Shown here: positions 35,517 to 45,801 of the stretch, one piece after another
Layout of the letters: each line of letters starts with the position of its first letter
Position numbering within the stretch: position 1 is the stretch's first letter
NCBI RefSeq assembly: GCF_900112375.1
Contig: NZ_FOLS01000032.1
Coordinates: 1 to 64,000 of the forward strand
Direction of reading: 5' to 3'
Length of the DNA stretch: 64,000 nt
From: Pseudomonas citronellolis
Lineage (GTDB): Bacteria > Pseudomonadota > Gammaproteobacteria > Pseudomonadales > Pseudomonadaceae
Position numbers and translations under genes: made by a program
Notes under the pieces: model-generated
What the model saw: the letters and a program-made list of their open reading frames with translations, nothing else
Databases searched by the model: none
Told to the model about the DNA's origin: nothing

Positions 35517-36344
35517 TCAGGTGGTGGGCGCGGTACGCAGTTTCTCGCTGCGGCCGCGCAGCCATTCCAGGGTCAGCAGCAGCAGGACCGAGAAGCCGAT
35601 CAGCAGGGTCGCCGCGGCGGCGATGGTCGGGCTGAGGTTCTCGCGGATGCCGCTGAACATCTGCCGTGGCAGGGTGGCCTGCTCGGGGCCGGCGAGGAAC
35701 AGCGTCACCACCACTTCGTCGAACGAGGTGGCGAAGGCGAACAGCGCGCCGGAGATCACCCCGGGGGCGATCAGCGGCAGGGTCACCTTGAAGAACGTCA
35801 GCACCGGCGGTGCGCCCAGGCTTGCGGCAGCGCGCACCAGGTTCTGGTTGAAGCCCTGCAGGGTCGCCGACACCGTGATGATGACGAAGGGCACACCCAG
35901 CACCGCGTGCACGATGATCAGCGAGATGTAGCTGTTGCCCAGGCCCAGCGGGGCGAAGAACAGGTAGGCGGCCACACCGATGATCACCACCGGGACCACC
36001 ATCGGCGAGATCACCAGGCTCATCACCAGGGCCTTGCCGCGGAACTCGCCGCGGGTCAGGCCGATCGACGCCAGGGTGCCGAAGACCATCGCCAGCAGGG
36101 TGGCCGCCGGGGCCACGATCATGCTGTTGGTCAGCGAGCGCATCCATTCGGCGCTGTGGAAGAAGTCGGCGTACCAGCGCAGCGAGAAGCCCTGCAGCGG
36201 GTAGACCAGGAAGGTGCCGGAGTTGAACGACAGCGGCACTATCACCAGCACCGGCAGCACCAGGAACAGCAGCACCAGGCCGCAGAGGATGCGCAGGGTA
36301 TAGAACCACACGCGCTCGACCGGGGACATGTAGGGACTCAGCAT
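35517..36344 (-). CDS. agtD: ABC transporter permease, PotI type
   Basis: Inner-membrane permease of the polyamine/opine ABC class. The 275-residue protein has six predicted membrane segments and the EAA loop AAASLGAPPVLTFFKVTLPL that contacts the ATPase. In P. aeruginosa the syntenic agtABCD operon takes up 4-aminobutyrate and 5-aminovalerate. Last gene of the operon; 13 bp after agtC. Confidence 0.85.
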   Translation of the reverse strand: MLSPYMSPVERVWFYTLRILCGLVLLFLVLPVLVIVPLSFNSGTFLVYPLQGFSLRWYADFFHSAEWMRSLTNSMIVAPAATLLAMVFGTLASIGLTRGEFRGKALVMSLVISPMVVPVVIIGVAAYLFFAPLGLGNSYISLIIVHAVLGVPFVIITVSATLQGFNQNLVRAAASLGAPPVLTFFKVTLPLIAPGVISGALFAFATSFDEVVVTLFLAGPEQATLPRQMFSGIRENLSPTIAAAATLLIGFSVLLLLTLEWLRGRSEKLRTAPTT

Positions 36345-36357
36345 CTTCTTTCTCTCC

Positions 36358-37605
36358 TCAGCCCAGGCGCAGGCGGCTCGCGCCCACCAGCCAGCCGTAG
36401 ATCACGTACAGCACCAGGGTGGCGAACAGCAGCAGGCCGCCCAGGGCCGTGGCCATGCCCCAGTTGATGGTGGTGTTGGTGTAGAAGGCGACGAAGTAGC
36501 TGACCATCTGGTCGTTCGGGCTGCCCAGCAGGGCCGGGGTGATGTAGTAGCCGATCGACAGGATGAACACCAGCAGGCACCCGGCGCCGACGCCGGCCAC
36601 GGTCTGCGGGAAGTAGACCTTCCAGAAGGCGGCGAACGGGTGGCTGCCCAGGGAGATGGCCGCGCGCATGTAGCTGGGCGAGATGCTCTTCATCACGCTG
36701 AAGATCGGCAGGATCATGAACGGCAGCATGATGTGCACCATGGCGATGTACACGCCGGTACGGTTGAACACCAGCTGCAGTGGCTGGTCGATCAGGCCCA
36801 GCTTGAGCAGCGCGCCGTTGATCAGCCCGCCGGACTGCAGCAGCACGATCCAGGCCGCGACGCGCACCAGGATGGAGGTCCAGAACGGCAGCAGCACCAG
36901 GATCATCAGCAGGTTGCTCTTGCGCGTCGGCAGGTTGGCCAGCAGGTAGGCCAGCGGGTAGGCCAGCAACAGGCAGATGACGGTGATCACCGCGCCCATC
37001 CAGAAGGTGCGGGCGAAGATGTCCAGGTAGATGGACTGGTCCGGGGTGGCCGGGGCCAGTTCGCCGAGGTCGTCGATGCGGTGGTCGAGGGCAGCGAGCA
37101 GGTAATAGGGGGTGATGCTGCTGGCGTTGCGGCGGATCACCTGCCAGTAGGCCGGGTCGCCCCAGCGCTCGTCGATGGTCTCCATGGCGTCCTTGTAGGA
37201 AGCCGGTTGCTCCTTGAACGGCAGGGCGCGGGCGGTCTTGGCCATCAGGCTGCGGTAGCCGGCCAGTTCCATGTTCAGGCGCTTGGAGAGGTCACCGATG
37301 GTCTGGTTCTTGCGCGCAGCGTAGAGGTCTTCGCTCAGGGCCTGGTAGACCGCGTCCGGCGGCAGCGACTTGCCGTCCCAGGTGGTGATGGCGTTGACCG
37401 TCTTGGGCAGCGAGCCGACCACTTCGGGGTTGTACACGCTCTTGTAGAGCAGCGCGGCGATCGGCACCAGGAAGGTCAGCAGGAGGAACAGCAACAGCGG
37501 CAGGACCAACGCCTGGGATTTCAGGCGATTCATCCGCTCCGCACGCGCCAGGCGCTGCTTCAGGGTGGGGCCGGCGACCTCGTTCAAGGACACAGCGGTG
37601 GCCAT
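36358..37605 (-). CDS. agtC: ABC transporter permease, PotH type
   Basis: Partner permease. The 415-residue protein is longer than usual because a large periplasmic loop (about 60-215) is inserted after the first membrane helix. Five more helices follow, with the EAA loop AAISLGSHPFAAFWKVYFPQ. The binding protein gene lies upstream across a 174-bp gap that contains GC-rich hairpins. Confidence 0.85.
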   Translation of the reverse strand: MATAVSLNEVAGPTLKQRLARAERMNRLKSQALVLPLLLFLLLTFLVPIAALLYKSVYNPEVVGSLPKTVNAITTWDGKSLPPDAVYQALSEDLYAARKNQTIGDLSKRLNMELAGYRSLMAKTARALPFKEQPASYKDAMETIDERWGDPAYWQVIRRNASSITPYYLLAALDHRIDDLGELAPATPDQSIYLDIFARTFWMGAVITVICLLLAYPLAYLLANLPTRKSNLLMILVLLPFWTSILVRVAAWIVLLQSGGLINGALLKLGLIDQPLQLVFNRTGVYIAMVHIMLPFMILPIFSVMKSISPSYMRAAISLGSHPFAAFWKVYFPQTVAGVGAGCLLVFILSIGYYITPALLGSPNDQMVSYFVAFYTNTTINWGMATALGGLLLFATLVLYVIYGWLVGASRLRLG

Positions 37606-37779
37606 AGCGAACTCCGGTAAAACGGGCCGCCCGCGAGGGCGGCCAAGGTGTGGTGTATCAGGTGTGTCACGGCGAGCGCCGCCGCGCCGGGAGCTTTTCC
37701 CGGCGGGAACGGCCCGCAGGGCCTGCGGGCCGTGGCATCGCTGCCGCGGTTGCCGCCCGGGCGGGCGGCGGGGCCAGCC

Positions 37780-38838
37780 TTACTTGGCGGCCCAGGCGTT
37801 GAAGCGCTGTTCCAGCTGCTCGCCGTAGTCGGCCCAGAAGGTCACGTCCATGCCCACCTGGTTGGCGATGTTTTCCGGGGTGGTCGGCATGTTGGCCTGC
37901 ACGCCCTTGTCCAGCAGGCCCACGGTGTTCTTGTTCACCGGGCCGTAGGCGATGTTCTCGGCGTAGATCTTCTGCTGCTCGGGCTTGACCGAGAAGGCGA
38001 TGAACTTCAGGGCCTCTTCCTTCTTCTTGTCGCCTTTCGGGATGGCCCAGGCGTCGAAGTCGTAGATGCCGCCGTTCCACACGACCTTCAGGTTGCTTTC
38101 CTTCTGCACCGAGGCGATGCGGCCGTTGTAGGCCGAGCTCATCACCACGTCACCGGAGGCGAGGTACTGCGGCGGCTGGGCGCCGGCTTCCCACCACTGG
38201 ATGCTCGGCTTGATCTCGTCGAGCTTCTTGAAGGCGCGGTCCTGGCCTTCCTTGGTGGCCAGCACCTTGTACACGTCCTTGGGCGCGACGCCGTCGGCCA
38301 TCAGGGCGAATTCCAGGGTGTACTTGGCGCCCTTGCGCAGGCCGCGCTTGCCCGGGTACTTCTTCAGGTCCCAGAAGTCGGCCCAGCCGGTGGGGGCGGT
38401 CTTGAGCTTGTCGGCGTTGTAGGCCAGCACGGTGGACCACACGAAGAAGCCGACGCCGCAGTTGCTCACGGCGCCCGGGACGTAGTCCTCGGCCTTGCCG
38501 AGGATGGCCGGGTCGATTTCCTCGAACATGCCTTCGTCACAGCCGCGGGCCAGTTCCGGCGACTCCACCTCGACCAGGTCCCAGGTCACGCTGTTGGTGT
38601 CGACCATGGCCTTCACCTTGGCCATCTCGCCGTTGTACTCGCCGGCGACGATCTTGTTGCCGGTGGCCTTCTCGAAGGGCTGGTAGAAGGCCTTGGTCTG
38701 GGCGTCCTTGTTGGCGCCGCCGAAGGAGATCACGGTCAGATCGGTGGCCGCCATGGACTGCGCGGCGCAAGCCAGGCCGAGGGTCAGCGCGGCGAGCTTG
38801 AGGCCGGCCTTCGACGGGTGGAACGGGGACTTCGACAT
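37780..38838 (-). CDS. agtB: periplasmic substrate-binding protein of the agt transporter
   Basis: Captures substrate in the periplasm. The 352-residue protein has a signal peptide ending AAQSMA (about 1-32) and the PotD-like fold, with TVISFGGANKDAQ at the start of the mature chain. The start was set at MSKSPFHP after a GGAGAGAAG site. It is a paralogue of the second binding protein at 40334-41374. Confidence 0.85.
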   Translation of the reverse strand: MSKSPFHPSKAGLKLAALTLGLACAAQSMAATDLTVISFGGANKDAQTKAFYQPFEKATGNKIVAGEYNGEMAKVKAMVDTNSVTWDLVEVESPELARGCDEGMFEEIDPAILGKAEDYVPGAVSNCGVGFFVWSTVLAYNADKLKTAPTGWADFWDLKKYPGKRGLRKGAKYTLEFALMADGVAPKDVYKVLATKEGQDRAFKKLDEIKPSIQWWEAGAQPPQYLASGDVVMSSAYNGRIASVQKESNLKVVWNGGIYDFDAWAIPKGDKKKEEALKFIAFSVKPEQQKIYAENIAYGPVNKNTVGLLDKGVQANMPTTPENIANQVGMDVTFWADYGEQLEQRFNAWAAK

Positions 38839-38879
38839 TATTCTTCTCTCCACAGTGTGCTGGTTTGTTTTTCTTCGAA

Positions 38880-39989
<1,110 letters not shown>

Positions 39990-40333
39990 AACCGCACCTT
40001 TGTATTTGTAAGTAATTGCCGTGAAGCAAGACTAGAGAAGCCTGCAATGCGCGCAAATCGGGCGGGGAGAGAACTTGCTATAAGGGTAGAAGAGGATCGT
40101 CTGTAGGGCGATCCCTACACGAAAAGTGTGGCTATCAGTCGCAGAAAGCCGGTGTCGCATTGGGTGCGACACCGGCATATCCGAAAGCGACCTGGAGCCT
40201 GTCTACGATCTCGCGAGCTAGAGCAGGACAAGGCGGGAACAGGCGAGTGAGCGGAGTTCAGGCCGCTAAATGAGCATCGCTCGCCTGTTCTCAACGCAGT
40301 CATGCCGACGCGCAGCAGATCGTAGGCAGGTTC
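39990..40333. repeat. gap before agtA with a MITE-like inverted repeat
   Basis: A 344-bp gap. The left part (39990-40190) should hold the agt promoter, but none stands out. 40195-40334 is a long inverted repeat: outer arms GAGCCTGTCTACGATCT and AGATCGTAGGCAGGTTCTC, inner arms AACAGGCGAG and TCGCCTGTT. The right outer arm runs into the stop region of the next gene. Elements of this type are common between Pseudomonas genes. Confidence 0.7.
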
Positions 40334-41374
40334 TCAGCGTTTGGCCCAGTCCTGGAAGCGTTTCTCCAGAGCATCGCCATGCTCGGCCCAGAAGGCCACG
40401 TTCATGCCCAGCGCGTCGGCCATGTTGCGCGGCGCGGTGGGCAGGTTGGCGGCCACCTGCGGGTCGAGCTGCTCCACCGCCTTGCGGTTGGTCGGGCCGT
40501 AGGCGATGTTCTGCGCATAGACCTTCTGCTGCTCGGGCTGGCTGGCGAAGGCGATGAACTTCTCCGCCAGCTCCTTCTTCCACACGCCCGAGGGCAGCGC
40601 CCAGAAGTCGAAGTCGTAGATGCCGCCGGCCCAGGCCATGCGCAGGCCCTTCTGCTCGGGCTGGGCCGCGGCGATGCGGCCGTTGTAGGCCGAGCTCATG
40701 ACCACGGTGCCGTCGGACAGGTCGCGCACCGGGTCCTGGCCGGACTTCCACCAGTGGATGCTCGGCTTGATCTCGTCGAGCTTGCGGAAGGCGCGGTCGA
40801 CGCCACCGGGGGTGCCCAGCACCTGGTAGACGTCCTTGGGCGCCACGCCGTCGGCCATCAGGGCGAACTCCAGGCTGTACTTGGCGCCCCAGCGCAGGCC
40901 GCGCTTGCCGGGGAATTTCTTCAGGTCCCAGAAATCGGCCCAGCCCTGGGGCTTGCCCTGCAGCTTGTCCTGGTTGTAGGCCAGCAGAGTGGTCCAGACG
41001 AAGATGCCGACGCCGCAGGGCTGCACCGCGCCGGGCACGTAGTCGGCGGGGTCGCCGATCAGGCGCTGGTCGAGCTTCTGGAACAGCCCCTCCTGGCAGC
41101 CACGCGCCAGTTCCGGCGCCTCCACCTCGACCACGTCCCAGGACACATGGCTGATCTCCACCATCTGCCTGAGCTTGTCCAGGTCGCCATTGTAGGAACC
41201 GTGCACCACCGCCGTGCCGGTGGCCGTCTTGAAGGGTTCGTAGAAGGCCTTCTCCTGGGCCGCCTTGTTGGCCCCGCCGAAGGAAATCACCGTCACGTAG
41301 TCCGCCAGCGCCGGCGTGGCGACAGTCCCCAGCAGGCCGGCCAGCAGCCCGCCCCGTACCGCTCGCAGCAACAT
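40334..41374 (-). CDS. second polyamine/amino-acid-type periplasmic binding protein
   Basis: Likely an alternative receptor for the agt transporter (PA0602-like). The 346-residue protein has a signal peptide ending ATPALA and a mature N terminus YVTVISFGGANKAAQ. It shares long blocks with agtB, such as GWADFWDLKKFPGKRGLRWGAKY and ALMADGVAPKDVYQVL. Separated from agtA by the repeat element. The start follows an AAGGAGAAG site. Confidence 0.82.
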   Translation of the reverse strand: MLLRAVRGGLLAGLLGTVATPALADYVTVISFGGANKAAQEKAFYEPFKTATGTAVVHGSYNGDLDKLRQMVEISHVSWDVVEVEAPELARGCQEGLFQKLDQRLIGDPADYVPGAVQPCGVGIFVWTTLLAYNQDKLQGKPQGWADFWDLKKFPGKRGLRWGAKYSLEFALMADGVAPKDVYQVLGTPGGVDRAFRKLDEIKPSIHWWKSGQDPVRDLSDGTVVMSSAYNGRIAAAQPEQKGLRMAWAGGIYDFDFWALPSGVWKKELAEKFIAFASQPEQQKVYAQNIAYGPTNRKAVEQLDPQVAANLPTAPRNMADALGMNVAFWAEHGDALEKRFQDWAKR

Positions 41375-41513
41375 CCCTCTTCTCCTTGTTCTGATGAAGT
41401 ACCCCACTGAGCGGGCAATGATTCCCTTTCGCCAGCCGGCGAGGTAGCCGGGCGTTGCAAAAACCGGAAGGGACTCACATAAGCATCGGCGAATCGCACC
41501 GCCGCGCGCCGGC

Positions 41514-42143
41514 TCAGACCAGCTTGTGCTCCACGGCATACTTGACCAGGTCGGCCACCGAATGCGCGCCGAGCTTCTGCATCAGCCGCGCCTTGTGGGT
41601 GCTGATGGTCTTGCTGCTGACCGCCAGGTGCTGGGCGATCTCGTTGACGCCCTCGCCCTTGACCAGGCGCTCGAACACCGAGAACTCGCGCTCGGAAAGC
41701 AGCGCGTGGGGCGGCCGCGAATCGGTCAGGCCGACCTCGAAGACCATGCGGTCGGCCAGTTCCGGGTCGATGTAGCGGCCGCCGCTGGCGACCTTGCGGA
41801 TGGCGGTGAGCAGCAGCGCCGGGTCGCTGTCCTTGGTGGCGTAGCCGGCGGCGCCGATCTTCAGCGCGCGGGCGGCCATCTGCACCTCGTCGTGCATGGA
41901 CAGCATGAGGATCGCCGGCGGATCGTTCAGCGCGCGGATCCGCGGGATGGCCTCCAGGCCGTTGACGCCGGGCATGGAGATGTCCAGCAGGACCACCTCG
42001 CAGGGCACCTGGCGCAGGGTTTCGAGCAACTGCTCGCCGTTGGTGGCCTCGCCCACTACCTGCAGGTCCTTGGCCATGCCGATCAGTTGCTTGATGCCCT
42101 CGCGGACGATGGTGTGGTCTTCGGCCACCAGTACTCGAATCAC
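41514..42143 (-). CDS. agtR: LuxR/NarL-family response regulator
   Basis: Partner of the adjacent kinase; in P. aeruginosa AgtR activates agtABCD in response to 5-aminovalerate/GABA. The 209-residue protein has a receiver domain with acidic pocket Glu8/Asp9 and phospho-acceptor Asp54 (LLDISMPG), and a C-terminal GerE HTH (LSEREFSVFERLVKGEGVNEIA). The start is a GTG after GGGGAGGG, giving VIRVLVAEDH; no ATG fits. Confidence 0.85.
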   Translation of the reverse strand: MIRVLVAEDHTIVREGIKQLIGMAKDLQVVGEATNGEQLLETLRQVPCEVVLLDISMPGVNGLEAIPRIRALNDPPAILMLSMHDEVQMAARALKIGAAGYATKDSDPALLLTAIRKVASGGRYIDPELADRMVFEVGLTDSRPPHALLSEREFSVFERLVKGEGVNEIAQHLAVSSKTISTHKARLMQKLGAHSVADLVKYAVEHKLV

Positions 42144-42180
42144 GCTGCCCTCCCCGAACAGACAAAACCGCGCCGGCCCT

Positions 42181-44604
42181 TCACGGCCCCGGCTCCGGCA
42201 ATTCCCCCGCATCCAGCGGCACGCGCACCCGCAGGCTGCTGCCCTCCCCCGGCTGGCTGTCGATCTCCAGCTCGCCGCCGAGCATCAACACGCGCTCGCG
42301 CATGCCGACCAGGCCGAAGGAGCTGCCGCCCCAGGCCGCCGCGGTATCGAAGCCGCGGCCATCGTCGCTGATGCTCAGGCAGAGTTCGTCGCCCTCCACC
42401 CGCAGGGCCAGTTCCACAGTATGCGCCTGCGCGTGGCGCATGACATTGGTCAGCGCCTCCTGGAGGATGCGGAACAACCCGATGGCCTTGGCGTCACCCA
42501 GGCGCGGCGGGTTCTCCGGCACCTCCACCAGGCAGGGGATCCCGGTGCGCGTCTCGAAGCGCCGCGCCTGCCACTCCAGCGCCGAGCCGATGCCGGCGTC
42601 GAGGATCGGCGGGCGCAGCGCCGAGGCCACGTCGCGCACCAGCTGGAACAGCTGGGCGATGAGCTTCTTCATGTTGCCCAGGCGCTCGCTCAGGCCGGGG
42701 TCCAGCTCGCCGTAGCCCAGCTCGCACATGGAGGTTTCCAGTTTGAGCACGGTCAGCACCTGGCCCAGCTCGTCGTGCACTTCCCGGGCGATGCGCGCCT
42801 TCTCTTCCTCGCGCACGCTTTCCAGGTGCGCCGACAGCTCGCGCAGCTGCGCCCGCGATTGCGCCAGCTCCAGCTCGATCTGCTTGTTGTCGCTGATGTC
42901 CCAGACCACGCCGTCCCAGGCCAGGCGGCCGTCTTCCAGGTGCCGCGCGGTGGCCTTGATGTCCACCCAGCGCGGCTCGCCGGAGCGGGTCAGGATGCGC
43001 CCCTGCCAGTGCCAGTTCTTGCCGCCGGCCACTGCCTCCAGCTGGCTGGCCAGGTAGCCGTCGCGGTCGCCCGGGTGCACCAGGCCGAGGATGCCCAGGC
43101 CGCTTTCGCGCAGGTAGCCGGGGGAATAGCCCAGCGAGGCCTCGCTGCCACCGCTGATGAAGCTGAGGTGGGCGAAGTCGGAGCCGCCGGGGGCGCTGGG
43201 CTCCAGGCGGAACACCAGGCCGGGGACGTTGGCGGCGATGCCCTGCAGGCGCGCCTCGCTCTCTTCCAGGGCGGCGCGGGCGCGGCGCCGCTCGGTGGCG
43301 TCGTTGAGGAACACCAGCAGGTATTCCGAGCCGCCGAAGCGCAGGAAGCTCAGCGACACTTCCGCCGGCAGCCACTGGCCGTCGGCGCGGCGCAGGTGGC
43401 TTTCGAAGCTCAGCGGCCCCTCTTCGCTGTTGCGCGCGCGGCGCCAGAGGTCGAGCCAGGCGTCCATGCCCAGGCTGGGCTCGAAGTCCGCCAGGGGCCG
43501 CTCGATCACCTCGCCGGGGGCGTAGCCGAGCATGTCCTCGGCGGCGCGGTTGGCGTAGCGCACGTGGCTGTCCCAGTTGACCCAGAGGATGCCCACGGTG
43601 CTGCTGTCGATGGCGAACTGGGTCAGGCGCAGGGCTTCCTCGGCCGCCTGGCGCAGCTCCATGTCGCGGCGCGCGGCGAGCAGGCGCTGCTCCAGCACGT
43701 TGCGCTGGTGGCGCAGCCACAGCGCGGTGGCCAGGGCCATGAGCAGCAACAGGCCGAGGAGGATGCAGAGGTTCTGCCAGAAGCCGGGGGATTGCCCCAG
43801 GCGCGGATACTGCGGCTGCAGCCAGCGCTCGTGCAGCTGGTCCAGCTGCTTGGCCGGCAGGGCGCGCAGGCTGGCGTCGAGGATGCCGGCCAGCTCCGGC
43901 AGGTCGCGGCGGGTGGCCAGGCGCAACAGCTGCGGATAACCGATGTCGGCCAGCACGCGGAAGCCGGAGAATTCGACCTCGCGGCTGAGGCGGGCCAGGT
44001 GCGCCTCGTCGACCACCGCGTAGCCGGCGTCCTGGCCGAGCACCCGGCGCAGGGCTTCGCGGTCGCTGTCGGTGAGCTGCAGCTCCAGGCTCGGGTAGGT
44101 GCCGCGCAGGTAGTCGGACACTGCCCCCGGGCCACGCAGCGCCACGGGTTCGAGCGCGCCCAGGCGCTCCAGCTCCACGGAGCCGGGGCCGTCGCGGAAG
44201 CCGATGAGCAGGCGCGGCACCCGCAGGTAGGGGTCGGAGAACAGCCAATCGCGCAGGCTGGAAGGAGTCTGGGCAAGCCCCGGGGCCAGATCGATTTCGC
44301 CGGCGCGGGCGGCACGCTCCAGTTCGTCCTGGTCGGCATAGACGCGCCACTGCAGGCTCACCTGCAGCGCGCCGGCGATCCAGTCGAGCAGCTCGACGTG
44401 GGCGCCGGAAAGCTGCTGCAGGCGCCGGTCCTGCTGGGCGTAGGGCGCATCCAGGACCACGCCGACGCGCAGCTGCGGGTGCGCCTGCAACCAGGCGCGC
44501 TGGGCGGCGTCCAGGGGCACGCCGGCCGGCGCGTCCTGCGCCGCGCCCCACAATGGAATGCACAACAGGAACGCCGCCACGGCGCTCCACCACAGTCGTC
44601 CCAT
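42181..44604 (-). CDS. agtS: hybrid-sensing histidine kinase with periplasmic binding domain
   Basis: Sensor of the AgtSR system. In order, the 807-residue protein has: a signal peptide (1-22), a periplasmic SBP_bac_3-like domain (about 40-265, BvgS-type), a membrane helix (279-297), two PAS domains (about 325-440 and 450-575), a HisKA_3 domain with phospho-acceptor His in IAREVHDELGQ, and an HATPase domain. The binding domain suggests direct sensing of an amino acid. Start set at MGRLWWSAV after GGGGAGCGGG. Confidence 0.87.
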   Translation of the reverse strand: MGRLWWSAVAAFLLCIPLWGAAQDAPAGVPLDAAQRAWLQAHPQLRVGVVLDAPYAQQDRRLQQLSGAHVELLDWIAGALQVSLQWRVYADQDELERAARAGEIDLAPGLAQTPSSLRDWLFSDPYLRVPRLLIGFRDGPGSVELERLGALEPVALRGPGAVSDYLRGTYPSLELQLTDSDREALRRVLGQDAGYAVVDEAHLARLSREVEFSGFRVLADIGYPQLLRLATRRDLPELAGILDASLRALPAKQLDQLHERWLQPQYPRLGQSPGFWQNLCILLGLLLLMALATALWLRHQRNVLEQRLLAARRDMELRQAAEEALRLTQFAIDSSTVGILWVNWDSHVRYANRAAEDMLGYAPGEVIERPLADFEPSLGMDAWLDLWRRARNSEEGPLSFESHLRRADGQWLPAEVSLSFLRFGGSEYLLVFLNDATERRRARAALEESEARLQGIAANVPGLVFRLEPSAPGGSDFAHLSFISGGSEASLGYSPGYLRESGLGILGLVHPGDRDGYLASQLEAVAGGKNWHWQGRILTRSGEPRWVDIKATARHLEDGRLAWDGVVWDISDNKQIELELAQSRAQLRELSAHLESVREEEKARIAREVHDELGQVLTVLKLETSMCELGYGELDPGLSERLGNMKKLIAQLFQLVRDVASALRPPILDAGIGSALEWQARRFETRTGIPCLVEVPENPPRLGDAKAIGLFRILQEALTNVMRHAQAHTVELALRVEGDELCLSISDDGRGFDTAAAWGGSSFGLVGMRERVLMLGGELEIDSQPGEGSSLRVRVPLDAGELPEPGP

Positions 44605-44746
44605 GCCCGCTCCCCGAGAAAAAAGCGCGCCTACATTACCCCATGGCGGGGGGAACCCGGTAAGGCCGGCGCCTGACAAACCAGGAACAAGGGATTAGTC
44701 TGGCCGTTTTGCCAGGCCAGCCCGAGCCACGCCAGGAACCCGCCCC

Positions 44747-45787
44747 ATGCCCCGTCCCGCACAGCCTACCCGCCTCGCCCTCTGCCTGGCCCTGAGCCTG
44801 GCGCCCCTAGTGCCGGGCTGGGCCGAAGACGCACCGGCCAGCCCGCCCGGCCCGGCGGTGGCGCCGGCTACGCCCGCGCGCCCGGCCCTGGAGGAACGCA
44901 GCCAGGACGAAGCCAGCGCCCTGCAGCAGCGCCTGCCGCAGAAACAGCAACAGACGCTGCAGGCCGGCGAGGAAAGCTTCCTCGCCCTATGGCTGCCGGC
45001 CAACGCGCCGCAGGCCGAGGGCGTGGTGATCATCGTCCCCGGCGATGGCGAGAACCCCGACTGGCCGGTGGCGGTGGGCCCGCTGCGGCGCAAGCTGCCC
45101 GACGCCGGCTGGCAGACCCTCGCCCTCGGCCTGCCCGACCCGCAGGACAGCCAGCCGGTGCCGCGCAAGGAAAGCGCGGACAAGGCCGCCGCCGACAGCG
45201 ACGCCGGCGCCAGCAGCAAGGACGTCCAGGGCGAATCCGGCGCCGCCACGCCCACCCCGGAAAGCACCGCCGAGGCCGGCAGCGGCGAACCGGCCCAGGC
45301 CAGCAGCGAAGCGCCGCCGGCGCCGGATGCGGCCATCGAGCGGCGCAAGGCCTATGCCGACCGAGTCATGGCGCGCATCCAGGCCGGCCTCGACTTCGCC
45401 CTGCAGGGCAAGCCCAAGAGCATCGTCCTTCTCGGCCACGGCACCGGTGCCTACTGGGCGGCGCGCTACCTGGCCGAGCGCGAGCCCGGCGAAATCCACA
45501 ACCTGCTGATCGTCAACGCCGAAGTGCCGCGGGACTTCCGCCCGGCGCTGGAAGACATGGTGCCGCGCCTGCAACTGGCCACCGGCGACTTCTATTACAA
45601 GGACAGGCGCGTGGACCGCGACGCCGCCAAGGCCCGCCTGCAGGCGAGCCGGCGCGAGACCGGCAAGACCTACGTGCAGATCGGCATGAACGCCCTGCCG
45701 GCCGACCGCGCCACCGAGCAGGACCAGCTCTACCGGCGCATCCGCGGCTGGCTGTCGCTGCACATCAAGCAGGCACCCGCAGAGTAA
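44747..45787 (+). CDS. DUF3530 family alpha/beta-hydrolase-like secreted protein
   Basis: Function unknown. The 346-residue protein has a signal peptide (1-26), a hydrolase-like first strand (GVVIIVPGDGENPDWP), a long low-complexity Ala/Ser/Glu/Pro insert (about 140-200) and the elbow GHGTGAYWAARY. At the elbow a threonine stands where the serine nucleophile is expected, so normal hydrolase activity is doubtful. Convergent with djlA and divergent from agtS. Confidence 0.75.
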   Translation: MPRPAQPTRLALCLALSLAPLVPGWAEDAPASPPGPAVAPATPARPALEERSQDEASALQQRLPQKQQQTLQAGEESFLALWLPANAPQAEGVVIIVPGDGENPDWPVAVGPLRRKLPDAGWQTLALGLPDPQDSQPVPRKESADKAAADSDAGASSKDVQGESGAATPTPESTAEAGSGEPAQASSEAPPAPDAAIERRKAYADRVMARIQAGLDFALQGKPKSIVLLGHGTGAYWAARYLAEREPGEIHNLLIVNAEVPRDFRPALEDMVPRLQLATGDFYYKDRRVDRDAAKARLQASRRETGKTYVQIGMNALPADRATEQDQLYRRIRGWLSLHIKQAPAE

Positions 45788-45801
45788 ACCGGCCCCGAGC
45801 C

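Noticed and set aside
41896-44676. 926-codon frame opposite agtS
   Set aside because: Shadow of a clear histidine kinase gene; composition is dominated by Ala, Gln, Arg and His without domains.
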